A stretch of 39,006 nucleotides of DNA from positions 2,028,240-2,067,245 of the forward strand of contig NZ_LIGG01000001.1 of the NCBI RefSeq assembly GCF_001273925.1, written 5' to 3'. Made by a program: the position numbers and the translations under genes. This DNA comes from Bacillus sp. FJAT-27251. GTDB taxonomy: Bacteria > Bacillota > Bacilli > Bacillales > Cytobacillaceae. The notes beneath the pieces were generated by a model. That model saw only the letters and a program-made list of their open reading frames with translations. It made no database searches and was not told the DNA's origin. Numbering within the stretch: position 1 is the first letter of the stretch; every line of letters starts with the position of its first letter. Below are positions 1 through 8,344 of this stretch, one piece after another.

Positions 1-2
1 AG

Positions 3-911
3 AAATGGCGGCTGCCAAGAATTTTCGCCATCCTTGTGCTGTATGTCGCGATTATCGGACTTTTGATTCTTGCCATGGGGAATTTGATCCCGGCCATTTC
101 CGCTCAGGTAATGGAGCTGGTGGACGATCTGCCAAGGTATACCAGGGAGCTGCAGGGCTTTTTCAATACCCTTTCAAGCAACCCGTCTTTTCAGTGGGTG
201 ATGACCCAAGGGTATATCACCCAGGATGAAGTGATCCAGAGGATTACCGAATATGTCAATACACTGCCCAATCGCCTTACGACCAGCATGTCCAATATTC
301 TTGGCTTTGTCACCAATATTGCGATCACCATTGTCACAGTTCCATTTTTATTGTTTTTTATGTTCAAGGATGGAGACAAATTCCCAGCCGCGATTTCAAG
401 GTTCATTCCTTTCTCCTACCGGGATGAGGCCGTGAAAACTTTAAAGGACACCGCACATACGCTGTCTTCCTATATCCAGGGACAGATTACGGTAGCTTTA
501 TTCGTGGGCACTTTGTCGTTGATAGGCTTTTTAATCGTTGATTTGCGTTACGCTCTCGTGCTCGCCCTTATCATTTCGATAACCAATATTATTCCGTATG
601 TAGGTCCGATTCTTGGAGGAGCCCCGGCGGTAATTGTCGGTCTCTTTGATTCACCTACAAAAGCCCTCCTGGTGCTGGTCGTTATCGTCATTGCCCAACA
701 GCTGGAGAGCAGCTTGATTTCCCCGCTCATTCTTGGAAAAACGCTCCATACGCATCCAGCGACTATTATCATCCTTTTGCTGGTGGCCGGGAATCTTGCC
801 GGCATTATTGGAATGGTGCTGGCGGTTCCGACCTATGCTGTTACAAAAACAATCGTATTGAATACTGTACGTTTCTTTAAAGCAAGGAAAGCAGCAACCA
901 TTGAGACATAA
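3..911 (+). CDS. AI-2E family transporter (5'-truncated by window edge)
   Basis: Polytopic membrane protein of the AI-2E/PerM transporter family. The frame is open to the window edge (in frame from base 3), so the N-terminus lies upstream; about 302 residues are visible and family members are usually 350-380. Visible hallmarks are a hydrophobic helix at the edge, a long amphipathic segment with a LVDDLPRYTRELQGFFNT-type motif, and then four to five strongly hydrophobic helices. The conserved C-terminal block NIIPYVGPILGGAPAVIVGL is followed by a basic cytoplasmic tail (FFKARKAA). Members export small molecules such as autoinducer-2 or act as Na+/H+ antiporters; which applies here cannot be told. 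The GTG at 36 is an internal codon, not the start. Confidence 0.85.
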   Translation, partial: KWRLPRIFAILVLYVAIIGLLILAMGNLIPAISAQVMELVDDLPRYTRELQGFFNTLSSNPSFQWVMTQGYITQDEVIQRITEYVNTLPNRLTTSMSNILGFVTNIAITIVTVPFLLFFMFKDGDKFPAAISRFIPFSYRDEAVKTLKDTAHTLSSYIQGQITVALFVGTLSLIGFLIVDLRYALVLALIISITNIIPYVGPILGGAPAVIVGLFDSPTKALLVLVVIVIAQQLESSLISPLILGKTLHTHPATIIILLLVAGNLAGIIGMVLAVPTYAVTKTIVLNTVRFFKARKAATIET

Positions 912-920
912 TTTTTAACA

Positions 921-950
921 AAAGGAGGCAAGCCATTGGCTGCCTCCTTT
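921..950 (-). terminator. Hairpin between convergent genes
   Basis: A perfect 10-bp stem, AAAGGAGGCA/TGCCTCCTTT, encloses a 10-nt loop. Read on the minus strand it is followed by TTTTGTTAAAAATT, so it best serves the cardiolipin synthase gene ending at 963. Downstream of the + strand gene the T-tract is poor. Confidence 0.75.
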
Positions 951-962
951 CTCAAGGACTAT

Positions 963-2411
963 TTATAATATGGGGGAAAGCAGCCTGGAGATTGATTCTT
1001 TGAAACGAATCCATTTAGAGCGGTTCTGGTATTCTTCCCAAGTCAATATTCGTGAAAATTTAATATCTTCCTCAAAAGCCCCGTTCAATTTCTCCGCGAT
1101 GTTGGCATCGTATATGAAGGCATTGATCTCAAAGTTAAGATTCAAGCTTCGGATATCGAAATTGGCTGTGCCTACAGAACTGATCTGGTTATCGACCACG
1201 ATGCTTTTGGCATGAATGAATCCGTTGTCGTAAATATATACATGTGCACCAGCTTTTAACAATTCTCCGATATAAGATAGGGTGGCCCAATAGACAAATA
1301 TATGGTCTGGTTTATTTGGGATCATGATTTTAACATCGACCCCGGACAGGCAGGCGATCCGGATCGTATCCAGGAGGCTGGCGTCGGGGATAAAATAGGG
1401 TGTTTGAATATAAATCGATTTTTTGGCTAATGAAATCATTTTGATATAGCCGTTCTTAATTTGGGACCATTCGGAATCCGGACCGCTGGTAACAATCTGC
1501 AACCCTATTTTTCCTTCTCTATCGGGTTTGGGAAAGAGCACAGGGTCATACTCGATATCGTTGCTGTAGGATGCCTGGTTCCAGTCGAGGATAAACCGCG
1601 TTTGGATCGCATGGACGGATATGCCTTGAATCCGCAGATGGGTATCCCGCCAGTAACCAAACCGGGGGTTCAGCCCAAGGTATTCATCGCCAATATTAAA
1701 GCCGCCGATATAGCCAACCTTTCCATCGATAATGACAATTTTTCGGTGATTGCGGTAATTCAGCCTGAAATTGATCAGTGGCAGCCTTGAAGGAAAAAAG
1801 ACTTCCACTTCTCCGCCTGATTCCCGCAATTTGGCGAAAAAACGCCGTGTCAAGCCGCGTGATCCCAATTCGTCATAGAGGACCCTGACCTTTACCCCTG
1901 CTTTGGCCTTTTCAATAAGGGCATCGCGGATCTTCTTTCCTAATGCATCTCTTTTGATTATATAATATTGCAGGTGGATATGATGTTGAGCCTTTTTAAT
2001 ATCATCGAGGAGCGATTCGAATTTTTGGTGGCCGTCTGTATAGATTTCAACTATATTATCCTGTGTCAATGGAGCTTCGTTGCCAAGCAGGTGCATATAG
2101 ATGAGTTCCTGGCTTGCCTGCTCATGTTCATCGGAGAATTCGAACGTGCCAGAGCGCATTTCATCCAGCTGTCGTTCAATCGTCTGCTCAATTCCAATCT
2201 TCTGCTTGTCTTCCCAGGTGAAAAGGCGGGAACGGCTTAGGTTCTGGCCAAGCAGAAGGTACATAATAAATCCCAGCACCGGAATAAGGATCAATACCAG
2301 CAGCCAAGCCCATGTAGAGCTCACATCGCGCCTTTCGCGAAAAATGACTACGATGGCGAAGAGGATATTAAGCACTAAAATCAAACTTAATAAAAACGAG
2401 GTAATACTCAT
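963..2411 (-). CDS. cls: Cardiolipin synthase (PLD family)
   Basis: Membrane enzyme that makes cardiolipin by transesterification of two phosphatidylglycerols. The 482-aa length matches bacterial ClsA-type enzymes. Two N-terminal transmembrane helices (about residues 4-24 and 33-54) precede two phospholipase D domains. Each carries an HKD motif: H222-x-K224-x4-D229 (NHRKIVIID) and H400-x-K402-x4-D407 (FIHAKSIVVD), both followed by the usual GGFN/GTANFD stretch. The ATG at 2411 sits behind GGAAAGGAAC, a good Shine-Dalgarno sequence. The gene is monocistronic, with its own promoter upstream and a terminator shared with the convergent transporter gene. Both catalytic motifs are intact, so it should be active. 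Bacilli often have several paralogues, so which Cls this is remains open. Confidence 0.94.
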   Translation of the reverse strand: MSITSFLLSLILVLNILFAIVVIFRERRDVSSTWAWLLVLILIPVLGFIMYLLLGQNLSRSRLFTWEDKQKIGIEQTIERQLDEMRSGTFEFSDEHEQASQELIYMHLLGNEAPLTQDNIVEIYTDGHQKFESLLDDIKKAQHHIHLQYYIIKRDALGKKIRDALIEKAKAGVKVRVLYDELGSRGLTRRFFAKLRESGGEVEVFFPSRLPLINFRLNYRNHRKIVIIDGKVGYIGGFNIGDEYLGLNPRFGYWRDTHLRIQGISVHAIQTRFILDWNQASYSNDIEYDPVLFPKPDREGKIGLQIVTSGPDSEWSQIKNGYIKMISLAKKSIYIQTPYFIPDASLLDTIRIACLSGVDVKIMIPNKPDHIFVYWATLSYIGELLKAGAHVYIYDNGFIHAKSIVVDNQISSVGTANFDIRSLNLNFEINAFIYDANIAEKLNGAFEEDIKFSRILTWEEYQNRSKWIRFKESISRLLSPIL

Positions 2412-2443
2412 AATGTTCCTTTCCGAATAGGTAGTATATAAAT

Positions 2444-2472
2444 ATTATACCGAAAGGCACTAAATATTTCAT
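2444..2472 (-). promoter_or_regulatory. Putative sigma-A promoter of cls
   Basis: On the minus strand, -35 ATGAAA (2467-2472) and a perfect -10 TATAAT (2444-2449) are separated by 17 nt. The promoter lies about 30 nt upstream of the cls start codon. The -35 matches consensus at four of six positions. Confidence 0.55.
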
Positions 2473-2514
2473 AAATGGGCTAAGAAGGGCTCGACAAATT
2501 TCACAAATTCGCCA

Positions 2515-2544
2515 TTGACAAATGACATTGAAAATCATTATCAT
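2515..2544 (+). promoter_or_regulatory. Sigma-A promoter of the siderophore-binding lipoprotein
   Basis: The -35 TTGACA (2515-2520) is perfect. An 18-nt spacer separates it from -10 TATCAT (2539-2544). The -10 lies inside the Fur box described separately, so iron-loaded Fur would block polymerase directly. Confidence 0.7.
2529..2543 (+). promoter_or_regulatory. Fur box
   Basis: TGAAAATCATTATCA matches the Bacillus Fur 7-1-7 consensus TGATAATNATTATCA in all but one position. It overlaps the -10 region of the promoter for the YclQ-like gene. Iron-repressed siderophore uptake is the expected regulation for this family. Confidence 0.85.
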
Positions 2545-2577
2545 TTAAATATATAGAAAATAGACGAGGTGGACTGG

Positions 2578-3528
2578 ATGAATAAAAAACTAGCACTATT
2601 TTTCCTTATAGTTACAATGGCTATACTAACAGCTGCTTGCGGAAATGACTCGACAACGGCCGAGTCCGGTGATGAAGCATCAAAGGGAGAAACGGTAACG
2701 ATTAAGCACCAGCTCGGAGGGACGACTGTAACCAAGAACCCGGAGAAAGTCGTCGTATTCGACTATGGTGTCCTCGATTCACTGGATAAGCTTGGAGTGG
2801 AAGTTACCGCGTTGCCACAAGCGACATTGCCTAAATATCTGGAAAAATACAAAGATGCCAAATACCAAAACGCAGGCGGGTTGAAAGAGCCTGATTTTGA
2901 GGGAATCAATGAGATTGGACCGGATTTGATCATTATTTCCGGAAGGCAGCAGGATTCCTATGAAGAGTTAAACGAGATTGCGCCTACCCTGTATATGGGA
3001 CTGGATGACTCGAGGTATATGGAGTCTTACAAAGGGAATGCCAAAACACTTGGAGAGATTTTCGGCAAGGAAGCAGAAGTTGAAGCAGAAGTTGCAGAAG
3101 TAGAAAAGGCGATCGAAAGCCTGCACGCGAAGGCCACGGCAGCAGACAAAAATGCCTTGATAGTCCTTGCGAATGAAGGGAACCTGAGCGCCTATGGACC
3201 GGGTTCCAGATTCGGCCTTCTTCATGACGTGTTTGGCCTAAAGGCCGCAGATGAAAACATTGAGGTTTCTACACATGGCCAAAATGTTTCATTTGAGTAC
3301 CTGTTGGAAAAGGACCCGGATTATTTGTTTGTTGTTGATCGGGGGGCAGTTGTTGAAGGCGGTAACCCATCGGCAAAATCAATTGTTGAAAACAAGCTGG
3401 TCGAGAATACGAAAGCCGTTAAGAACGGAAATGTGGTTTATCTCAATGCAGACTATTGGTACCTGTCAGGCGGGGGGCTTACCTCTGTGGCCGAAATGGT
3501 CAAAGAAGTAGAAGCTGCCTTACAGTGA
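2578..3528 (+). CDS. yclQ: Siderophore-binding lipoprotein (YclQ/FatB-like)
   Basis: Extracellular lipoprotein that captures a ferric siderophore for an ABC importer. The signal peptide ends in a lipobox LTAAC with the lipidated cysteine at residue 21. The mature part has the periplasmic-binding fold of the FecB/FatB type (KNPEKVVVFDYGVLDSLDKLG, PDLIIISGRQ, NPSAKSIVENKLVENTKAV, YWYLSGGG). The pattern closely recalls Bacillus subtilis YclQ, which binds petrobactin; this is recalled similarity, not a search. I start at ATG 2578 because GAGGTGG (2566-2572) is correctly spaced; an in-frame GTG at 2569 lies within that site. The length is 316 aa. No permease or ATPase gene is adjacent, so it must partner with a transporter encoded elsewhere. 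It has its own promoter, Fur box and terminator. Confidence 0.85.
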   Translation: MNKKLALFFLIVTMAILTAACGNDSTTAESGDEASKGETVTIKHQLGGTTVTKNPEKVVVFDYGVLDSLDKLGVEVTALPQATLPKYLEKYKDAKYQNAGGLKEPDFEGINEIGPDLIIISGRQQDSYEELNEIAPTLYMGLDDSRYMESYKGNAKTLGEIFGKEAEVEAEVAEVEKAIESLHAKATAADKNALIVLANEGNLSAYGPGSRFGLLHDVFGLKAADENIEVSTHGQNVSFEYLLEKDPDYLFVVDRGAVVEGGNPSAKSIVENKLVENTKAVKNGNVVYLNADYWYLSGGGLTSVAEMVKEVEAALQ

Positions 3529-3532
3529 ATAA

Positions 3533-3575
3533 AAAAGGTTCGCGCCGATCAATAAACCGGTGCGAACTTTTTTTT
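3533..3575 (+). terminator. Rho-independent terminator after yclQ-like gene
   Basis: The stem GGTTCGCGCCG/CGGTGCGAAC (one G-U pair) is followed by eight T residues, starting just after the stop codon at 3528. Confidence 0.85.
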
Positions 3576-3683
3576 GTGCTATCGAAATCCAGTTTTGCAG
3601 CATACTCCAAAGACCAGTTGGAAACATTTACGTATTCTTGTTTTTCTTCTATAATGAACCTGTTGCAGTAGGGAGGTGATGGG

Positions 3684-4232
3684 GTGGATATCCGTGAAAC
3701 ACCCCTTAAGGAAAAAAGTATCGTGTTTATTGGCTTTATGGGAGTTGGAAAAACCACAATTGGAAAAGCCGTTGCCAAAAAGCTGTATCGGGATTTTGTG
3801 GATATAGATGAAGAAATTGAAAAGGAATTCCAGATGCCTGTACAGCAGATTTTCAAGGAAATAGGCGAAAAGGCATTTCGGAAAAAAGAGAAAGAAATAA
3901 TTATTGAGCAGTGCCGGAACAAACTTAAAATCATTTCCGTGGGCGGCGGCGCCTTCCTGCAGGAGGAAATAAGAAAAGAATGCCTGTCTTCCTGTATTGT
4001 TTTCTTCCTTGATCTCTCCTGGGATTCCTGGAAAGAACGCATCAGTCTAATCATTGATAGCAGGCCTGTTTTACAGGGGAAAACGATCGAAGAAATCGAA
4101 GAACTTTTCTACAAAAGACAGGAAGCATACTCCGTACACCATTCAAAGGTAATAACCGATAACCATGAGGTGGAAGAGGTAGCACAGTACATAGTCGATT
4201 CATTAAAGCTTGCCTGGGAATTATACAGCTGA
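3684..4232 (+). CDS. aroK: Shikimate kinase
   Basis: Cytosolic enzyme that phosphorylates shikimate with ATP, the fifth step of the chorismate pathway. Walker A is at residues 17-24 (GFMGVGKT). The shikimate-binding Asp pair is in DFVDIDEEIE (D40, D42), a GGGAF motif lies near residue 90, and the lid-region arginine is in DSRPVL. At 182 aa it is slightly longer than the usual ~170. The start is GTG 3684 behind GGGAGGTG (3671-3678); an out-of-frame ATG at 3679 lies in the same site. A 29-bp gap separates it from the dehydroquinase gene, so the two shikimate-pathway genes probably form one transcript. Confidence 0.92.
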   Translation: MDIRETPLKEKSIVFIGFMGVGKTTIGKAVAKKLYRDFVDIDEEIEKEFQMPVQQIFKEIGEKAFRKKEKEIIIEQCRNKLKIISVGGGAFLQEEIRKECLSSCIVFFLDLSWDSWKERISLIIDSRPVLQGKTIEEIEELFYKRQEAYSVHHSKVITDNHEVEEVAQYIVDSLKLAWELYS

Positions 4233-4261
4233 ACATTTATAGAAAAGGGAGGGGCGGTCAA

Positions 4262-5026
4262 ATGAAAAGACAGTTGACCGTAAGAGGGGTTGTCATCGGC
4301 AGGGGCATGCCAAAGGTGTGTGTGCCGCTGACAGGAAAATCAATATCTGAACTAAGGGAAGAAGCTGCCCTTGTTAAAACGGTGGATGCCGACATGGTTG
4401 AATGGCGTGCCGACTTTTTTAATGACATTGAAGAATTTGGGGAGGTTATGGCCGCTTTAACTGTAATTCGAAGTTCCTTACCGGAAATCCCGCTTATTTT
4501 CACGTTCCGGTCAAGCAAAGAGGGAGGCGAAAAGGAACTTAGCCTTGAAGCATACGTCAAATTGAATGAGCGTGTAACAGAATCCGGCCTTGTAGATTTC
4601 ATTGATGTTGAGCTTTTCAGCGATGAAGGAGCTGTTAGGAAGCTTGTGAAAAAGGCTCACGAAAATCAAGTGCTGGTCATCGTGTCTACACACGATTTTG
4701 AAAAGACTCCTCCTAAAGAAGAAATCCTTTACCGGCTGCGCAAAGCACAAGAACTTGGCGGGGACCTTCCAAAAATCGCTGTCATGCCCAATGACGCTTC
4801 CGATGTACTGACGCTGCTGGAGGCCACGCACATGATGTCCACCACGTATGCCGACAGGCCGATTGTGGCCATTTCAATGGCAGGAACCGGAATGATAAGC
4901 CGGCTCGCTGGAGAACTGTTTGGCTCAGCCCTCACCTTCGGGACGGCAAACAAGGCGTCTGCTCCCGGGCAAATGCCGGCAGCAGAGCTGAAAAAGGTGT
5001 TATCATTGCTTCACAATCAGGGGTAA
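4262..5026 (+). CDS. aroD: 3-Dehydroquinate dehydratase, type I
   Basis: Converts 3-dehydroquinate to 3-dehydroshikimate through a Schiff base, in the shikimate pathway. The 254-aa length and the motifs are those of class I (AroD-type) enzymes. H144 lies in VSTHDF and the Schiff-base lysine K171 in PKIAVMPN; these correspond to His143 and Lys170 of the Escherichia coli enzyme. The substrate-binding C-terminal block SMAGTGMISRL...GTANKASAPGQ is intact. The start ATG 4262 has GGGAGGGG upstream. It lies directly after aroK and is probably cotranscribed. No other aromatic-pathway gene is in the window. Confidence 0.93.
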   Translation: MKRQLTVRGVVIGRGMPKVCVPLTGKSISELREEAALVKTVDADMVEWRADFFNDIEEFGEVMAALTVIRSSLPEIPLIFTFRSSKEGGEKELSLEAYVKLNERVTESGLVDFIDVELFSDEGAVRKLVKKAHENQVLVIVSTHDFEKTPPKEEILYRLRKAQELGGDLPKIAVMPNDASDVLTLLEATHMMSTTYADRPIVAISMAGTGMISRLAGELFGSALTFGTANKASAPGQMPAAELKKVLSLLHNQG

Positions 5027-5051
5027 GTTCAGCCGGGAGCGTATCCGAGGT

Positions 5052-5082
5052 CCCAATCAAGAGGATATCTTTCTTGATGGGG
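5052..5082. other. Inverted repeat between convergent genes
   Basis: CCCAATCAAGA pairs with TCTTGATGGGG over 11 bp (one G-U pair) around a 9-nt loop. Neither strand has a clean T-tract, so terminator function is uncertain. It lies between aroD (+) and yfkAB (-), where a bidirectional terminator would be expected. Confidence 0.4.
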
Positions 5083-5115
5083 CCTCTTTGCATGCCTTTT
5101 CATGATTGCCAAATC

Positions 5116-6246
5116 TTATCCCAGTTGAATGGCTGCCTTCCTGCTTGTAAAGTTGGTTCCCGGATAGTATTTGTCTTTAACAAGTACGTTTGGTCCAAGG
5201 CATTGCGCCTGGGGGCAATGGCAGTTCAAAGAGGCAGCCAGCGAAGACCGGCTCCAGCGTTCGTACACTTCCTCGAGGGAGTCACTTTTAACATTGCCCA
5301 AAGGAGGAGTATCGCCAAAGTCAGTGACAATGACATCCCCGCTAAAAATGTTGACATTGAGCCTGGAGCGTCCATCGGGATCGTTACGGACGCTTACATT
5401 TTTGGCTGACCGGATTCTCCGGAGAAGTTCCCAGTCTCCAGGCTCCTTGCTGCAAGCATAAAAGGGGAGCGTTCCAAGAAGCATCCATACATCCTCATTT
5501 CGAACATCCAGCAAATGATGTATTGCAGAACGAATTTCATCTAAAGATAAGGTTATGAGCGAAGAAGCGAAATCGACAGGATACATCGGATGGATTTCAT
5601 GACGCTTGCAGCTCATCTCATTGGTGATTTGGCTGTGAATTTTCTCAAGATAGGGGAGCGTTTGTTTATTTAGCATGGTCTCGGCGGAAACGAGGACGCC
5701 CGCTCCGGAAAGATCCTTACTGTTGGCAATCATCTTTTTAAAAAGAGCTTCCCTTTGCTTGTATGAAGGTTTGCGGTCCATCATGGCAAAGCCAGTTTCG
5801 ATAAACTCCTCTTCCGTTCCCCAGTTGTGGGAAATATGGAGAACGTCCAGGAAGGGAATGATATCTTCATACCGGTCGAGGTCCATTGTTAAATTTGAAT
5901 TGAGCTGGGTATATACTCCTCTTTTATGTGCATATTCCAGAAGTGGCAGCACATACCCTTTTACCGATTTTGTGGAAAGCATGGGTTCTCCGCCCGTAAT
6001 GCTTATGGACCGGAGTGCCGGTATTTCCTCCAGTCGCTTTAACAGGAGCTCGATGGGCAAGGCGTCCGGATCCTTATGGCTCAAGGTATAGCCGACAGCA
6101 CAATGCTTGCAGCGCATATTGCATAGGGTAGTCGTCGTAAATTCAATATTGGATAGAACCGGCTTTCCGTATTGACGGACATCCATATAAGCTTCCCACG
6201 GGTCAAACTGCGGGCTCACTTGTTTTTTAAGGTGTAAAGGCAACAT
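5116..6246 (-). CDS. yfkAB: Radical SAM/CxCxxxxC protein YfkAB
   Basis: Radical S-adenosylmethionine enzyme of unknown reaction. The [4Fe-4S]-binding CxxxCxxC motif is at residues 42-49 (CNMRCKHC), followed by the SITGGEP SAM-binding strand. Near the C-terminus CHCPQAQC (residues 342-349) is the CxCxxxxC motif that defines the YfkAB family and probably holds an auxiliary cluster. I place the start at ATG 6246 (376 aa) with AAAGGAG (6252-6258) five bases upstream; an in-frame GTG at 6252 falls inside that site. It is transcribed convergently to aroD and divergently from the STAS pair. The substrate is unknown and the neighbours give no clear hint. Confidence 0.88.
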   Translation of the reverse strand: MLPLHLKKQVSPQFDPWEAYMDVRQYGKPVLSNIEFTTTTLCNMRCKHCAVGYTLSHKDPDALPIELLLKRLEEIPALRSISITGGEPMLSTKSVKGYVLPLLEYAHKRGVYTQLNSNLTMDLDRYEDIIPFLDVLHISHNWGTEEEFIETGFAMMDRKPSYKQREALFKKMIANSKDLSGAGVLVSAETMLNKQTLPYLEKIHSQITNEMSCKRHEIHPMYPVDFASSLITLSLDEIRSAIHHLLDVRNEDVWMLLGTLPFYACSKEPGDWELLRRIRSAKNVSVRNDPDGRSRLNVNIFSGDVIVTDFGDTPPLGNVKSDSLEEVYERWSRSSLAASLNCHCPQAQCLGPNVLVKDKYYPGTNFTSRKAAIQLG

Positions 6247-6403
6247 GAACACTCCTTTATTTTTGTTTCACTGACTTAGAATATAATAAAGGAATGTGGA
6301 TGAATAGACTTTTGTTAGAAAAACAATGTACACTTAACTTGAAGTTTTAATCTCGTATGTCCTGAGGGCATCATGATTAATACATACAGGGGGTTTTTGG
6401 AGC

Positions 6404-7426
6404 ATGACTGAGTCTTCCAACAATATAGAAGTAGGCGGCCTAAAATTCGGCTGGAATTTGGAACAAGGCCAGTTCCTCTTCGAAGGGGAAGATGCTGTCC
6501 TATTTTGGATTTCATCAGCAATGAGAACATTCTTTGATACAATCGAGGAAATTTCGGGAGAAGAATCCGCCAGCCTTGTGCTGGAAGCAACTGGTTACCG
6601 CCAAGGATTGGTGGTCGGCGACTATTTCCGGAATATGAAAAACGTAACCCATCGGGAAGCTGCTGATTTGATTCCCAGCACCTATGCATCGGCGGGCTGG
6701 GGGAAAGCAAGCATTCTTGAAATGGATGAAACAAATAGACAGATCAAGGTCCGCCTGCAGGACAGCTGGGAATACAAAATCAACAAGGCACAAGGAAAAA
6801 GCAAGGCCGGGACCTATTTGCCTGCGCACTACGCCGGTATCTATACAGGCCTATTTGGCGAAAACATTTGGTACCGGGTCGTTGAAAGCCAGCTTGAAGG
6901 TGCAGAGGCCGATTTGGTGGAGTATTTTCCTTCGGATATAACCATAACCAGGAATATCCATGAGTTAACCAGAAAGAAGGAGTCAGCCGAAATCTACCGT
7001 CTTGAACAAATGGTTGAAAAACAGACCGCTGAGCTTAAGAACCTTGTAAGTGAATTATCCTCGCCAATCATTCCGGTTCTGGAGGGGATTGTTGTCGTGC
7101 CGCTGGTAGGAAGATACGATAACAGCCGCTCCAATGAAATGATTGAAAAGACATTGAACAGCCTGCCAAAGAACGGGGCTAGGTTTCTTGTTGTTGATAT
7201 GACCGGCCTTCACTTGGATGAAGATAATTATACTGCCCATATGGTCGAAAAGCTTGGCTCGGCGGCATCATTGATTGGAACGGAAATGATATTGGTTGGA
7301 ATATCTGCTGAACTTGGAGCACTAATGACAGATTCAGGTTTCAGGTTTTCGAAATATCAATGCTTCCATACGCTGCAGCATGGGATTTACCACGCTTTAG
7401 CGCAGGATGGACGAAATATTATCTAA
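6404..7426 (+). CDS. V4R-STAS protein, divergent RsbR paralogue
   Basis: A 340-aa predicted cytosolic protein with three parts. The N-terminal region (about 25-180) ends in a V4R/XylR-N-like sensor core (YAGIYTGLFGENIWYRVVESQLEG). A helical linker follows (about 185-217). The C-terminal STAS domain begins ELSSPIIPVLEGIVVVPLVG, as in stressosome RsbR proteins. In RsbRA-type proteins two threonines of the STAS domain are phosphorylated by RsbT; here the equivalent positions appear to be N240 (in GRYDNSRS) and N275 (in DEDNYTAH). It may therefore be a non-phosphorylatable member of the complex, or act outside RsbT signalling. The stop overlaps the start of the next STAS gene by 20 bp. The V4R call rests on pattern recognition only. 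Confidence 0.75.
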   Translation: MTESSNNIEVGGLKFGWNLEQGQFLFEGEDAVLFWISSAMRTFFDTIEEISGEESASLVLEATGYRQGLVVGDYFRNMKNVTHREAADLIPSTYASAGWGKASILEMDETNRQIKVRLQDSWEYKINKAQGKSKAGTYLPAHYAGIYTGLFGENIWYRVVESQLEGAEADLVEYFPSDITITRNIHELTRKKESAEIYRLEQMVEKQTAELKNLVSELSSPIIPVLEGIVVVPLVGRYDNSRSNEMIEKTLNSLPKNGARFLVVDMTGLHLDEDNYTAHMVEKLGSAASLIGTEMILVGISAELGALMTDSGFRFSKYQCFHTLQHGIYHALAQDGRNII

Positions 7427-8291
7427 ATATGGAAAGTGGGAGAGAAGTTTGCACCGAAACAAGGATTTATACCACTATCTTCTGGACCGGGCTAGACATC
7501 TTACCGAAGATTGGTATGCAAGTCTGGATAAAAGTGAGACAGATGGGGTCTATTCTTCAACGGATCCAAAAGTAATCGAGACCGTTAAGGCTCAGAATTA
7601 TGCTTTTCATGAGCATTTTATCGAACTGTTCAATACGGAACAGGAGGAGTTTACCACTCATTTTGATAATTGGATTCATGAAATCGCGACAGATCCGGAG
7701 CATGTAAATACTCCGATTCACCATATACTTAAAGAATTCATGAATACACGCTCCCAGTATTTGGACTTGGTCAGGGAATTTGCCAAGGAAAATCCTGAAA
7801 AGGTTAAACCTGGCCAGTTGGATGTTTGGCAGGAAAATATTGTAAGGGTACTGGATAGAGTAATTTTAGAATTTACCGAGGAAATGTACAAGCATTCCAA
7901 AAAACAGCTGCAGGCCCAGCAGGAGATGATAAATGAACTTAGTTCTCCAGTCATTTCCATTACGGGTGTTACTGCATTGCTGCCTCTGGTGGGGGACATC
8001 GATACTTCAAGGGCCAAAATGATTCTGGAAAATACTCTGAGTCAATGTGCTTCCAAGAGAGTGGAGCATTTATGCATCGATCTTTCAGGTGTAATCATGA
8101 TTGATACGATGGTGGCCCATCAAATCTTTCAGCTGATCAATGCCTTACAGCTGATTGGTGTCCAGACAACACTTTCTGGCATCAGGCCTGAAATTGCGTC
8201 AACCGCTGTCCAGCTGGGGTTATCGTTTACCGATATTGAAACCACCTCAACACTTGCTAAAGCCTTGGCTTCAAAACTTCCAGTGAACTGA
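7407..8291 (+). CDS. RsbR-type stressosome protein (RsbRD-like)
   Basis: A 294-aa predicted cytosolic protein with an all-helical N-terminal sensor of the RsbRD-N type (about residues 15-165; HLTEDWYASL, VREFAKENPEKVKPGQLD) and a C-terminal STAS domain (from about 178, ELSSPVISITGVTALLPLVG). Both phosphorylatable threonines known from RsbRA are present: T200 in GDIDTSRA and T234 in MIDTMVAH. Family members form stressosomes with RsbS and bind the RsbT kinase, controlling sigma-B. The ATG at 7407 lies inside the end of the preceding gene, giving a 20-bp overlap that suggests translational coupling; the local Shine-Dalgarno (GCAGG) is weak. No rsbS, rsbT or rsbX gene is nearby. Confidence 0.85.
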   Translation: MDEILSKYGKWERSLHRNKDLYHYLLDRARHLTEDWYASLDKSETDGVYSSTDPKVIETVKAQNYAFHEHFIELFNTEQEEFTTHFDNWIHEIATDPEHVNTPIHHILKEFMNTRSQYLDLVREFAKENPEKVKPGQLDVWQENIVRVLDRVILEFTEEMYKHSKKQLQAQQEMINELSSPVISITGVTALLPLVGDIDTSRAKMILENTLSQCASKRVEHLCIDLSGVIMIDTMVAHQIFQLINALQLIGVQTTLSGIRPEIASTAVQLGLSFTDIETTSTLAKALASKLPVN

Positions 8292-8300
8292 ATGATGTTA

Positions 8301-8344
8301 AATCAGAAAAGGAACCAGCTTTTTGGCTGGTTCCTTTTCTGATT
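8301..8344. terminator. Bidirectional terminator
   Basis: A perfect 19-bp stem runs from 8301-8319 to 8326-8344 with a short T-rich loop. The arms contain AAAAGG/CCTTTT, so both strands have U-rich ends. It lies exactly between the convergent RsbRD-like and phosphodiesterase genes and touches the stop codon of the latter. Confidence 0.85.
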
